From JAUHWL01 sp964416385 (GTDB lineage: Bacteria; Bacteroidota; Bacteroidia; Flavobacteriales; Schleiferiaceae), in NCBI GenBank assembly GCA_964416385.1, contig CAYQDW010000036.1, forward strand, positions 1 to 24,447: a stretch of 24,447 nucleotides of DNA, read 5' to 3'. The translations under genes were made by a program, and so were the position numbers. The notes beneath the pieces were generated by a model. That model was given only the letters and a program-made list of their open reading frames with translations, did no database searches and was not told where the DNA came from. Numbering within the stretch: position 1 is the first letter of the stretch; the number at the start of each line of letters is the position of its first letter. Of the stretch, positions 7,579 to 17,009 are shown piece after piece.

Positions 7579-9385
7579 CGCGGCTCCAATAAATGTTTCG
7601 TAGCATAATCTCTTGCCCATCTGTGGCGCCTGTGCCGAGCACATAGAGCAATGCTGTAACATTTGTTAAATCTGCTTCTGCTGCCACATCTGCAATAGGT
7701 ATGCGTATTTGCTGCCAAGTATCAGCGCTGTTTGCTGCCAGTCCATTTACCGCTACATGCGCATTAACCTGATTACCCGCATTGAAATTGCCAGTTTGAA
7801 ATCCGAACTGCAAGCTAGCCGTGGTAGTTCCTTTAACCTCAAAATGCAAAAAACCATCGTTAAACCCGGTTAGGTTTTCACCAATACCCCCCGCGTCCAA
7901 TTCTAAGGCACATCCCCACCAATCTCCGCTACCAGTAGTAATCCGAATTTGATCATCGGCACGTTGTATGGTACAAGTACCATCCCATGCATTTAACTTT
8001 AAGGTAGCGCTTGGGTGCTGAACGTTTGCGGCACTCTGCAGCGCTTTTGGCTCCCCGATTATGACCAAATAATCAGCAATTACAGAGTCGCCTGGTGTAT
8101 GTGTTGCTTCATCCCACATTATGGCATACTTTGCTAAATCCTGAGCCAACGGAGGTTGACCGGCTTTGCTCAAAACATAAGCCTCATTGCCACGCATGGT
8201 GCGCCCAATAGTGTTGCCACCACGCTGCAAACCTGCAAGCGTTTTGTCTTCTACAAGATGCCATACTGCGTATTTAGCTTTACCATCTACCGTAAATAAA
8301 CCAAAGTGATTTTCTGAGCCATTAGGATCATTGCCGTCTTTCCAAGGTTCATCAAAGGCTTCAAAGAAAAAGCATGAAATGCCAGCTTTATCAGTCCATG
8401 CCCTTAATGCGTTATAGTAGTACGCCTGCTTATATTCATCTGCCGCTCTAGAACCTTGGGGGCCGTACAACCCAGAAGACACTGTGGCCCAACCTGTTTC
8501 ACCAATATGAACGGGTTTGCTTTGCCCCAACTGCGCCACGTATTGTGTTACTGCTGTGTATTGCTGCTGGGCATAACGCACTGCACGCGCAACACTGGCA
8601 TCAATAATTTGCTTATGGGTGCCTGATTCTTCCCCCACAGGTGTGTACCAAAATTCAGGGTTATAATGGGTGTCATGAAAAGGATAAGTGTGCACCGATA
8701 AATAGTCTACGGAAGCAATGAGTTCTTTAAGTGCGGGTGTATGATAGCTCCCATCGCCCCCACCCCAAGATGCAAAGTTATCTGAGCTGGTAATCCATGT
8801 ATCTGACGCAATTAAGCCCGTTTTTTTGGCTTGTTGGAGATGATTCACCCACTTAAGGATGATCTCTGGGTATACGTAATAACCCGCAGCCCAGTGTACC
8901 ATAGCCTCGTTACCCACAGCAATTATTTTCACAATGTCAGGATATGTTGAAGCAAGATTAATGGCCGCTTCAATTTCGGCTGTATTTTCTACGGTATCTC
9001 CAAGACTGTGGTTGGCATTGGCCGTCCATGCGTTTTCACATTGAATCCATGCCCCCAACATCACATACATTTCAAACCTTGGATTTTCAGCTTTAAGTTC
9101 TGAAATAGCTTGTAGCAGATTTGGCGTGTGATTGTACAACCGTGCATGATATGTTCTTAACACGCGAAAGCCACAAGCATGAAGGATGCGTACATCTTCC
9201 TTGATTTCTTCTACCGTTGGCGCATTTTCTCTTTTAGGGTTGCGATATCCACCATAGCAAATTGCCGGATATTCTGCATTACCTAAAATTTGTGCAGCAG
9301 AAACTGCCTTTGGCTGCGTTGGTGCACAACTGTACAATGCACTTAAAAACAGCAGTACGTAAGCAAAGCGAAAAACATTCTTCAT
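7574..9385 (-). CDS. GH17 beta-1,3-glucanase lipoprotein with C-terminal jelly-roll module
   Basis: This 603-residue lipoprotein is a retaining beta-1,3-glucan hydrolase; GH17 enzymes of marine Bacteroidota laminarin loci act on unbranched laminarin. The lipobox ends at Cys20 (LYSC), and no acidic stretch follows the Cys, which suggests the periplasmic face. The GH17 barrel (about 40-380) shows ICYGGYRNPKR, VLRTYHAR, IIAVGNEAMV with acid/base Glu160, SVHTYPFHD, and HIGETGWATV with nucleophile Glu296, then FFFEAFDEPWK. Residues about 460-603 form a beta-sandwich that looks like a carbohydrate-binding module (GSGDWWGCALEL, LHFEVKG, WQQIRIPIADV, IMLRNIYW). The protein is the last product of the minus-strand unit, 21 bases after the GH81 stop. 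An endo, exo or transferase mode cannot be read from sequence. Confidence 0.9.
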   Translation of the reverse strand: MKNVFRFAYVLLFLSALYSCAPTQPKAVSAAQILGNAEYPAICYGGYRNPKRENAPTVEEIKEDVRILHACGFRVLRTYHARLYNHTPNLLQAISELKAENPRFEMYVMLGAWIQCENAWTANANHSLGDTVENTAEIEAAINLASTYPDIVKIIAVGNEAMVHWAAGYYVYPEIILKWVNHLQQAKKTGLIASDTWITSSDNFASWGGGDGSYHTPALKELIASVDYLSVHTYPFHDTHYNPEFWYTPVGEESGTHKQIIDASVARAVRYAQQQYTAVTQYVAQLGQSKPVHIGETGWATVSSGLYGPQGSRAADEYKQAYYYNALRAWTDKAGISCFFFEAFDEPWKDGNDPNGSENHFGLFTVDGKAKYAVWHLVEDKTLAGLQRGGNTIGRTMRGNEAYVLSKAGQPPLAQDLAKYAIMWDEATHTPGDSVIADYLVIIGEPKALQSAANVQHPSATLKLNAWDGTCTIQRADDQIRITTGSGDWWGCALELDAGGIGENLTGFNDGFLHFEVKGTTTASLQFGFQTGNFNAGNQVNAHVAVNGLAANSADTWQQIRIPIADVAAEADLTNVTALLYVLGTGATDGQEIMLRNIYWSRE

Positions 9386-9406
9386 AAGACTAAAACTTTT
9401 GTGGCT

Positions 9407-12400
9407 CTATTTCATAACCTTTACATGCGTAACGGAGTTGTTTTGTTCAATTTGAAAAATATACAAACCTGAAGTAAAGGATGCCATATCATACTGAATG
9501 CGCATGGCATCTGCGGTGAAACTGTCTACCAATTGACCATTACTGTTAAACACCGTTACTGCTGCGTTGGGTTCGCCAAATTCTATGGTGAGCAATTCAG
9601 TAACCGGGTTAGGATAGCAGCGCACGGCATCTCGCAAGGCGTTTTCACCAATACCCACAGGAATGCAGCTCCCCACAACATAGCTAATTTTATTCGCAGA
9701 ATTATTGCGCTCACCAGCGCCAGGATAAGAATAGGTGTAGTAGAAATACACTACATCGCCCTTTTTAGCATTTAGCGTGTAAGGCACATTTGGCGAAACA
9801 ATGTAGCCTGGCATGTTACCGGGATCAGTGCTATAATATAAAATACAAGTCGGGCTACCCACACCATTTTGTGACGGAATAAATGTGAGGGTTGGATTAT
9901 TATCATCAGGTGAAAAAACATAGCTAAAATCACCATTCCAAGATGTGCCGTTACATGGTGGTGCCGGATTAACTGTAACCGAAACTGCAGCCGAAAAGGC
10001 AGAGTCTCCAAAATAATCTTTGGCCATAGCACGCAGCACGTAATTTCCAGGTAAAGGCTGCCAGTTACTGATAAAAGGCGCTTGGTTTACCATAGCTTCT
10101 TTTACACCATTTACGTAAAAAGAAACACTGGCAACGCTATCATTCAAATCTGCCGCAAATGCCGTTAAGGCGATGGGGTCACCTTCTATAAACACAGATT
10201 GGTCTGCGGGCGCAAATAGTGATACACTTGGTGCCACATTGCCATTTGCCGATAAACCAATATAGACCTCATCTTTATCTGTATATGCGCCATTATCTAC
10301 TTCTAGCGTAAATAAATAAACGCCCTGTACCAATGCACTAATTTGTGGTGCGGCAATGGTATCATTGCTTATTTGCGCCACCGAAGGACCAAAAACTTGC
10401 GACCATTTGTAATGTAAAGTGCCGCCAGCTGGATCTTGACTACCTGTGCCGTTTAACGCGGTGCTATTTTGTGGCGCGGTAAGCATTTGGTTTGTACCGG
10501 CATTTGCAATGGGCTGACTAAATGGAAAGTTAGATGCAAAAGCGAATGTTAATTCGCCAATATTTAGTTCACCGCCATCAAAATACAGACGTAAAACTTG
10601 TGTGCCGCTTTTTAGGGGCACATTGGTTACACTCTTGGTGCTCCATGTAGACCATCCACCTGTATAGGCTACAGATATGCCCGCCTTTACCACTTGTTCG
10701 TCTAATTCTATGCGCATGGGGCCACCACCAGCGGTATTGCCACAAGCGTATCTAAAGTTTAGATTATAAAAGCCGGCTTGTTGTACATCAACTGTAAATT
10801 CTAGCCACTCGCCAGGCGAAATCCAGCCTACCGTAGCACCTTCGCCAGAAACCGTTTGTGCATCAACATACTCTACAGGTCTAAAGTTACCTTCATTTTT
10901 TACAGTCATATCTTGGTAGGCAATACCGTTACCAATACCGCCTTGAAAAACATCATAGTGGCCTGCATCAAAAGCGCCTGGAAGGCTTATGGGCGTGCCA
11001 AAGTATGGCAGCTGATCACCAACAATAACCGTTACAAGATTGGTAAGATTGTAGTTAATGCCACTGTACAAGCGGGCATGAAAATTATGTCTGCCAGCTG
11101 GCAAGTTGGCTGCGGTAAACGTATAAGGCGCTTGATTTACTTGACCCAATAAACTATCTCCGCTATAAAAAGCCACAGCACTGGGCACGCCACCATTCAC
11201 CGCTACAGTTAAATCTACTTGTCCGCCAGGATAAGCGCTTAAAAAGCTTGATGATAATGTACCTGAGATTTGAATGTCTTTGCTTGTGATAAGCTTTCGT
11301 GGCGGAACAACCAAGCTAAAGCCATCTGAGAAAGCAACAGTTATGGTATCATTACCATAATTTTGAGCCACATAGGTCATATCGCCCTGCTTTGTAAAAG
11401 CAGCGGCAAGCGGATGATTTGAAGTAACTGCCGTAGAAACATTGCCGAGCATATTCATGGCGTGTAACCAATGGTATGTGAGTACATCTGAAACCCCAAA
11501 TTTTAATGCCCGGTTTGGATATGAGTCGTACAGCGCAATGGCTTTAGCAGGATCTACAAAAGAAACGTACTGCCACATGATGTCATGCCATAAATTAACA
11601 TTGGGGTCATTGGTTAAAATGCCCGTATGTTGTTCTATCTCAGACCAAACTTGTTTAACATAGTTTGTGTCTTGTCCAAGATATAAAGACCCCCCATGAA
11701 TGGGGTACAACTCAATGCCGTAGCTCGCTGCAATATCTGCCGTCCAAAAGGTGCCATTGTCATAGCTATTTCCCCAAACACGAGAAACCAAGCTATATGG
11801 GTGATTGGGGTTAAAATTGCGGTTATACATATCAAACCAATACTCTTCTACGGCAGACTGCTCTGTGGTGTAGAGATAAATCCCAAGGTCTCTGATAGAA
11901 TCATTACCAGTTACCGCACCCCAATGTATAAGTGAAGAGTTAAACTGCATACTTTCTGAAGTAGACTCCTGGTCATTACCTTGCGGAAATGTGGCAAAAC
12001 CATTTGCCCAGCAATGACCTGCATAGGGACTAAAATTTCTAAGGAAAGGAAAAAGATTATCCGCCCGATCGGCAGTTGCGGCATCACGCACCAAGAGGTT
12101 TACCATAGGCCCCCATTGGTTTGCCCAGCCGGGTTCAAACTGCTCTATAAAAGCAGCGGCATGAATAAAATATCCCCAATGAAAATGGTGGTCATTGATG
12201 TTTACATCTTGGCCATGCCCCGCTGGGTAACCTAACATTGCCGACCAAGTTTGGTTATAGTAAAAGATAAACGCCACTTCATTAGCGCTGGCCGTTAACC
12301 AATTCTCTAACCTGCCCTTTACGGTAGAAAGCAATTTTTGAAGCGCAATAGAATCACCTGTTAATTGTGCTACGCGGGCCGTTTGCACCAGTCTATTCAT

Positions 12401-13516
12401 TTCTTGGCCTTCATTGTAAGAGTCTGTCCAGCTATTTAAAGCATCATTCTCTAGCAACTTAATTTTGGTATGCATTGCCGAAGGGCTATAGGTGGGGCTG
12501 TAATAATCTACATAAGGCAGGGTTGGTAAAATGCCGTAAAACGTATTTTGAACCGTAAAGGCATTGGCCTCAATGGTTTTAAGCTCACCACGTACCGTGG
12601 GGAAGGTATGCGGTGCAAGCGATGGTGACCCCGCTAAATTGGCCCAATGATGGGGCAATAAACCCAAAAGCATGGTAGAGTCGTTGCCTTCATGTACGGT
12701 TGTGGATACAGAAAACTGCGTTGTTACCACAGATGTTGTGGGGTTAAAAGACCAATCTGCCCTTGTGTTTTCTGGAAAGACATAGGCGTATTTTTTAAAC
12801 GTATTGGCAGCCGTACCAATATTACTGGCATTGAGCGGCAGAAAAGCCAGAGACCAATAATTTTTACCATTTAGGGTTGATGTATAAGTAGCGCCATTTG
12901 CGAGCCAAGTGCTGCCTACAGGTGCATAAACAACAAAATCAGCACCATTACGCGCATTTTCTATCACCAGCATTTCATTGGTGATGGTTACCGTGCCTTG
13001 GTTTACGGTGATACTGGCAACGTCTGCGCTATCTTTTGTAAAATACAGAAAGGGCATACCAATACCGGCGGTTGATGTAAAATGATGGTTGGCTGAGGCC
13101 CAATCCATTTCAACAGTCCAATCAGAAAAATCAGAGACATTGGCCGCAGAAGCATTTAAGCCACTTACACCAACAATGACTGGCTCTATATTATCTATGG
13201 GCCCCCAAGGGATATAGGTTACAACAAGCCCATTATTTACCGTTTTAAGCGTAAATGGGTAGTTAAATAAATTTGAAGAATGGCTGTTTTTTACCTTGTG
13301 AGACCACCAATCGTTGGTGGGTGTAGGTTTGGTAGCTGCCGTGCCAATGGTAAAGGGGGTGCCTGATGGGTAACCGTTTCTGCCTGCGGCATCTACACCA
13401 GGAAAATTAGTGGTGTAGCCACCATTGCCCACCGGCACTATTTGGGCTAAAGTTGAAAAAAAAGAACCCCATAACAGCACGATGATACATGCTGTTCTCC
13501 ATTTGATTTTGGTCAT
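9407..13516 (-). CDS. Multimodular secreted GH81 endo-beta-1,3-glucanase with T9SS sorting domain
   Basis: This 1369-residue inverting endo-beta-1,3-glucanase has a signal peptide (residues 1 to about 25, ending STLAQ). The GH81 catalytic region covers about 30-740, with PTNDWWSHK, FYGILPTLPYVD, NDHHFHWGYF (general acid Asp442) and GNDQESTSESMQ (Glu517, the usual base, and Glu521). Then come an Ig-like domain (about 752-838), a CBM6-like module (about 839-999, ending LRLYFDGGELNIGELTF), a PKD/REJ-like domain (about 1000-1093), a second Ig-like domain (about 1094-1187), a CBM56-like beta-1,3-glucan-binding module (about 1188-1284) and a T9SS type A sorting domain (about 1285-1369, CYPNP...SGLYIFQI...KVMK). 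It is exported by type IX secretion and is the only clear non-lipoprotein exoenzyme here. GH81 is less usual in laminarin loci than GH16/GH17 and suggests attack on long or insoluble glucan. Confidence 0.92.
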   Translation of the reverse strand: MTKIKWRTACIIVLLWGSFFSTLAQIVPVGNGGYTTNFPGVDAAGRNGYPSGTPFTIGTAATKPTPTNDWWSHKVKNSHSSNLFNYPFTLKTVNNGLVVTYIPWGPIDNIEPVIVGVSGLNASAANVSDFSDWTVEMDWASANHHFTSTAGIGMPFLYFTKDSADVASITVNQGTVTITNEMLVIENARNGADFVVYAPVGSTWLANGATYTSTLNGKNYWSLAFLPLNASNIGTAANTFKKYAYVFPENTRADWSFNPTTSVVTTQFSVSTTVHEGNDSTMLLGLLPHHWANLAGSPSLAPHTFPTVRGELKTIEANAFTVQNTFYGILPTLPYVDYYSPTYSPSAMHTKIKLLENDALNSWTDSYNEGQEMNRLVQTARVAQLTGDSIALQKLLSTVKGRLENWLTASANEVAFIFYYNQTWSAMLGYPAGHGQDVNINDHHFHWGYFIHAAAFIEQFEPGWANQWGPMVNLLVRDAATADRADNLFPFLRNFSPYAGHCWANGFATFPQGNDQESTSESMQFNSSLIHWGAVTGNDSIRDLGIYLYTTEQSAVEEYWFDMYNRNFNPNHPYSLVSRVWGNSYDNGTFWTADIAASYGIELYPIHGGSLYLGQDTNYVKQVWSEIEQHTGILTNDPNVNLWHDIMWQYVSFVDPAKAIALYDSYPNRALKFGVSDVLTYHWLHAMNMLGNVSTAVTSNHPLAAAFTKQGDMTYVAQNYGNDTITVAFSDGFSLVVPPRKLITSKDIQISGTLSSSFLSAYPGGQVDLTVAVNGGVPSAVAFYSGDSLLGQVNQAPYTFTAANLPAGRHNFHARLYSGINYNLTNLVTVIVGDQLPYFGTPISLPGAFDAGHYDVFQGGIGNGIAYQDMTVKNEGNFRPVEYVDAQTVSGEGATVGWISPGEWLEFTVDVQQAGFYNLNFRYACGNTAGGGPMRIELDEQVVKAGISVAYTGGWSTWSTKSVTNVPLKSGTQVLRLYFDGGELNIGELTFAFASNFPFSQPIANAGTNQMLTAPQNSTALNGTGSQDPAGGTLHYKWSQVFGPSVAQISNDTIAAPQISALVQGVYLFTLEVDNGAYTDKDEVYIGLSANGNVAPSVSLFAPADQSVFIEGDPIALTAFAADLNDSVASVSFYVNGVKEAMVNQAPFISNWQPLPGNYVLRAMAKDYFGDSAFSAAVSVTVNPAPPCNGTSWNGDFSYVFSPDDNNPTLTFIPSQNGVGSPTCILYYSTDPGNMPGYIVSPNVPYTLNAKKGDVVYFYYTYSYPGAGERNNSANKISYVVGSCIPVGIGENALRDAVRCYPNPVTELLTIEFGEPNAAVTVFNSNGQLVDSFTADAMRIQYDMASFTSGLYIFQIEQNNSVTHVKVMK

Positions 13517-13545
13517 AAATTATGATTTACTGTATTTAAAAGTGT

Positions 13546-16500
13546 TTAAAAAACCACCAAAATCTCCTTCAAAATTCCGGTTCTATTAAAAAGTGCTTCG
13601 CTCCATTCTTGGGGCAAAACGTTTGTTTCTAAATCCAAGGTTTCGCCATCTTGAAGCTTTACGTGCATAGACGGATGATTTCCTTTCTGATATCTAAAAA
13701 GTACGCCACAATAGGTAAAAGCCAACTCACCCAGATTAACCTCAGCTTGTTGCCAATGCCCTAAAGCATCAACATATCTAAATGTTTGCGCTTCTGATAA
13801 AAACTCAGCAGGGTTTAAAATGTAAGGGTTAATCGTTAAAAGGCCATTTTCTACCTGCAGGCCGAGTTCTGCCCACCTATTTAAGATATCTTCCTTAACC
13901 TGCCCCGTCATACCGGGTTGTTGCACACCGGCATTGCCGGGGGTATGAGAATAGGCATCTGTTGGGAAGGCCCCATAAAGCTCTGGCGATTTATTAATAC
14001 CAATACCTGCTCTAATTTCATAGTAATGGTCTACCAATCGGCCCAAAACAGCTTTAGGTGTTTGTGCGTTTACACCCAAGAAAACGGCTTCTTGCGTTGC
14101 CAGTAACAGTTTGCTAACCATGTGCCAATAAATACACCCAAGCCCTTCATAACCGTAAAAAGTACCACTTCGTCCGGTAAAAGAGGCGTGATTAAACAAC
14201 TGCTCGTAAATGTCAAAGATCAGGGCTTGATCTGCTGCTACTTCATCTTTAAAGCCAGAAGCTGCTAATTTTTCCAGGCAAGATTGTAAATCGGCCGCAT
14301 TTTTTATTTCGGCATTAAAATGAAAATCACCTTTAGCATCTTGTTCTAACAAGGAGGTATTGCCTTGTGCCTTTAGCGCATTTACAAGCTTAGAATCCTT
14401 GAGCAGCGCCTCTGAAATACGGTTCTTTTCTACAAATGGACTTAATGTGCGATCAGGATAAAGCATATAGCTGTATTGATCACTGCGGTACATCGCACTT
14501 TGCTTTAAGGCATCTAACACATCAAGTGCCTCTTCGGGTTGTAATGCGCCAGAACTCAATACCGCCACTTGCCCTTCTAACATCTCATAGAGATAGTCTA
14601 CCTCAACGGTTTGCGCTGTTAAGCGAATAATATTGTAGGCATGATACAAGCCATCTTCGCGCTTGTTTAGCCTAATGGTTTGATCAATTGCCGGAAGCAC
14701 CGCTGCAATAAGTTTCTGTATAGCTGCGATAGAAACTTCGGCAGTATCTTTAGCAAAACCACTGTAAGCGGCAGACCTATATGCTTCTCCCGCACGGCCC
14801 AAAGCATCCATAATGCGTTTTCTGGCTGCGGCATCTGTTGCAGCATTGGTATTTTCTGGGTTGTTTTCAAAAACTGCGGTTACTTCATGTAGCAGCGTAG
14901 CCACGGGTGCGTGAAAGCTTAGCGTTGTTTGATTATACTTGGCAAATAGCGCCTCTACATGCACCAAAAAGCGCCTTAAATAATAGAGGGTTACCATGCT
15001 CACCCCATTGCCTACCAAGGCATTATTGGCATCGTTCCATTCTGGGCGTTGTGTATTTAACCAAATCCCCGCCCCAGGGACATAATTATAAAGCTTTGTG
15101 AGCAGTGTTACCAGTAACTTTTCTGCTAGAGAAGCGCGTAACAATGCGCCCTCAGCCAACATCACGAGCTTGCCATCAGCACCGCGCTCTTGGGTGCGTT
15201 TTTCTATGGTTTTTTGCAGTTCATGGTCAAAATCAATGGTATCTCTGGGGTTTTTGCAGATGTCTGCGTATGACTTTATGCGGTAGGGCACATTGGCATA
15301 AACAAAATTATTCTGTGCGAGCATGTCACCGAGCGCCTCTGGGAAATGCGCCTGGGCATGTTCCATGAGCTTTAGGAGATAGATAATCTGGTGGTCGCCC
15401 CAATACCCGATATATGACCACGGATCATCTGGTTCTATAACCTCCCAGTCTATACCCTGGCGGGTGATGCGGTATGGGTTGTAACCATCTAGCGTGGAAG
15501 CATTTAAAAACTTGGTAATCATCCCTTCAATAAACTTGGGATAGGTATAGGCCAAGGCCTCCCAGTTCTGGAAGATATCTCGCCAATTACCCTCATAATT
15601 GCGAAGTCTATTGCCAGCGGCATCTTGCACATGAATATTGAAGTTGTTCCACGGTCTGCTGGGGTCACCATGACGCCTGCTAAAACTCAGGGGCAAATAC
15701 TCTGTACAAATACGAATTATATCTGCATTGCCAGTTTGCCTTGCGGCATCTAGCATGGTAGCATAGGTTAAATCTTGAGGAAGCCCGGCTAAAAATGCTT
15801 GGGCTTGGGCAAAAACACTTGGGTTGATCTGCTTAAAATAAGCCTGCAAATCTGTTAAGTCTATGGCATAACCATCAAAGAAAATACCACCGCGCATGGT
15901 GTTGTAAAGCACATTACTAAAATGCCTGCCGGTACTAAGTGCATCTGCAGTTAACTGCAAGCCGTCTGCCAAGCCTACCAACTTTTGCAAGTCATCGCCA
16001 CCACGCGCTATGTCTTCATTAACAGCTGCAACCAGTTGTGCTGGAGCCGTAAGTTGGTTTTGTAGCCCGGTGATTTTTGTGTGTGTTTGATTCACCTCAG
16101 CAACGGTCATCCAATTTATCTGGTCTTTACCATTTAGCTTTAGGGCACTATGCACAAAATAGGCGCCTTTGGTGGCTTTTACAAAGCGCTCTTCTGAGAG
16201 GCTTTTGCCTTTTCTGAACGCTTCTAGTTGTGTATTTGATAAAAGAAAAGTGGGGTTCGGAAGGCCATGACTCCAAACGGTATTGGCCGTAAGCGATTCA
16301 CTTGGTTCTGCTTTGTCTACAATGCGAGAGCTCAAGCTAAACACGCCCAAACCATTAGGTTCTAGTTCATTCTTTTTATAGGCATCTACTAATGTGCTTC
16401 GGTTATTTTGAAGCGCGCTGCCCACGCCTGCGGGAATTATATTTTGCAGACCATCTAGTATTTCTACCTGCGCCTCTTGGGGCGCTAAATTGTGTAACGA

Positions 16501-16995
16501 GGCCTTTTTCACAAAACCGTAGCGGTCAGAAAAGCACCATTGATACACAAATTTTAAGGCCAAATCCGCATTGATTTCTTCAAAAATCAAAGTGTTGCCA
16601 ATGCGGTTTTTATACAAATTACGCGTTATGCCATACAAGCCTGTGTAGCGTTCTGAAAATGGCTCCCACAGCAACCATTTATCATCTCTTTTAATTTTTA
16701 CGAGCGTTTTACTCCCCGTATATTCTGCATTATCAACGATCTTATCATCAGTATAATATGGAAATAAGGCCGACTCAGGGTTTTTTCTACCTGCCGTTAA
16801 ACCGCCATTACTCGCAATAAAAAGCCACTGATCTGTAGGGCTTACCAAAGTCATAAAGAAAGGTGGCATGTTTTGGCAGTTTGAAATCTGATAAAACGGC
16901 TCACCATTGTGCGCAATAAAGCCCCCTGTTACGGGATTGTTTGAAGTGTTTACCGGTGTGTTGCCAACAAATACAGGGTGTGCGGTATTATTCAT
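13546..16995 (-). CDS. Cytoplasmic beta-1,3-oligoglucan phosphorylase, GH149-like
   Basis: This protein of about 1149 residues has no signal peptide or membrane segment and should be cytoplasmic. Its predicted reaction is reversible phosphorolysis of beta-1,3-gluco-oligosaccharides to glucose-1-phosphate and a shortened chain. The N-terminal beta-sandwich (SNGGLTAGRKNPESALFPYYTDD, about 62-84) and the (alpha/alpha)6-like body (YEGNWRDIFQNWEAL 467-481, YRITRQGIDWE 508-518, PWSYIGYWGDHQIIYLLK 525-542, RPEWNDANNALVGNG 650-664) fit the GH94/GH149/GH161 phosphorylase clan. The WND at 653-655 lines up with the motif that carries the catalytic acid in GH94. A length near 1150 and the beta-1,3-glucan context favour GH149; GH161 is the main alternative. 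I start at the ATG at 16995, 15 bases after the GH30 stop and behind an A-rich stretch. A TTG at 17013 overlapping that stop would add six residues. Confidence 0.78.
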   Translation of the reverse strand: MNNTAHPVFVGNTPVNTSNNPVTGGFIAHNGEPFYQISNCQNMPPFFMTLVSPTDQWLFIASNGGLTAGRKNPESALFPYYTDDKIVDNAEYTGSKTLVKIKRDDKWLLWEPFSERYTGLYGITRNLYKNRIGNTLIFEEINADLALKFVYQWCFSDRYGFVKKASLHNLAPQEAQVEILDGLQNIIPAGVGSALQNNRSTLVDAYKKNELEPNGLGVFSLSSRIVDKAEPSESLTANTVWSHGLPNPTFLLSNTQLEAFRKGKSLSEERFVKATKGAYFVHSALKLNGKDQINWMTVAEVNQTHTKITGLQNQLTAPAQLVAAVNEDIARGGDDLQKLVGLADGLQLTADALSTGRHFSNVLYNTMRGGIFFDGYAIDLTDLQAYFKQINPSVFAQAQAFLAGLPQDLTYATMLDAARQTGNADIIRICTEYLPLSFSRRHGDPSRPWNNFNIHVQDAAGNRLRNYEGNWRDIFQNWEALAYTYPKFIEGMITKFLNASTLDGYNPYRITRQGIDWEVIEPDDPWSYIGYWGDHQIIYLLKLMEHAQAHFPEALGDMLAQNNFVYANVPYRIKSYADICKNPRDTIDFDHELQKTIEKRTQERGADGKLVMLAEGALLRASLAEKLLVTLLTKLYNYVPGAGIWLNTQRPEWNDANNALVGNGVSMVTLYYLRRFLVHVEALFAKYNQTTLSFHAPVATLLHEVTAVFENNPENTNAATDAAARKRIMDALGRAGEAYRSAAYSGFAKDTAEVSIAAIQKLIAAVLPAIDQTIRLNKREDGLYHAYNIIRLTAQTVEVDYLYEMLEGQVAVLSSGALQPEEALDVLDALKQSAMYRSDQYSYMLYPDRTLSPFVEKNRISEALLKDSKLVNALKAQGNTSLLEQDAKGDFHFNAEIKNAADLQSCLEKLAASGFKDEVAADQALIFDIYEQLFNHASFTGRSGTFYGYEGLGCIYWHMVSKLLLATQEAVFLGVNAQTPKAVLGRLVDHYYEIRAGIGINKSPELYGAFPTDAYSHTPGNAGVQQPGMTGQVKEDILNRWAELGLQVENGLLTINPYILNPAEFLSEAQTFRYVDALGHWQQAEVNLGELAFTYCGVLFRYQKGNHPSMHVKLQDGETLDLETNVLPQEWSEALFNRTGILKEILVVF

Positions 16996-17009
16996 GCGTT
17001 TTTTCTGAG

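Noticed and set aside
13546..16995. Assignment to GH94 cellobiose or laminaribiose phosphorylase
   Set aside because: GH94 disaccharide phosphorylases are usually about 800-900 residues; this protein is near 1150 and the context is beta-1,3-oligoglucan. GH161 remains open.
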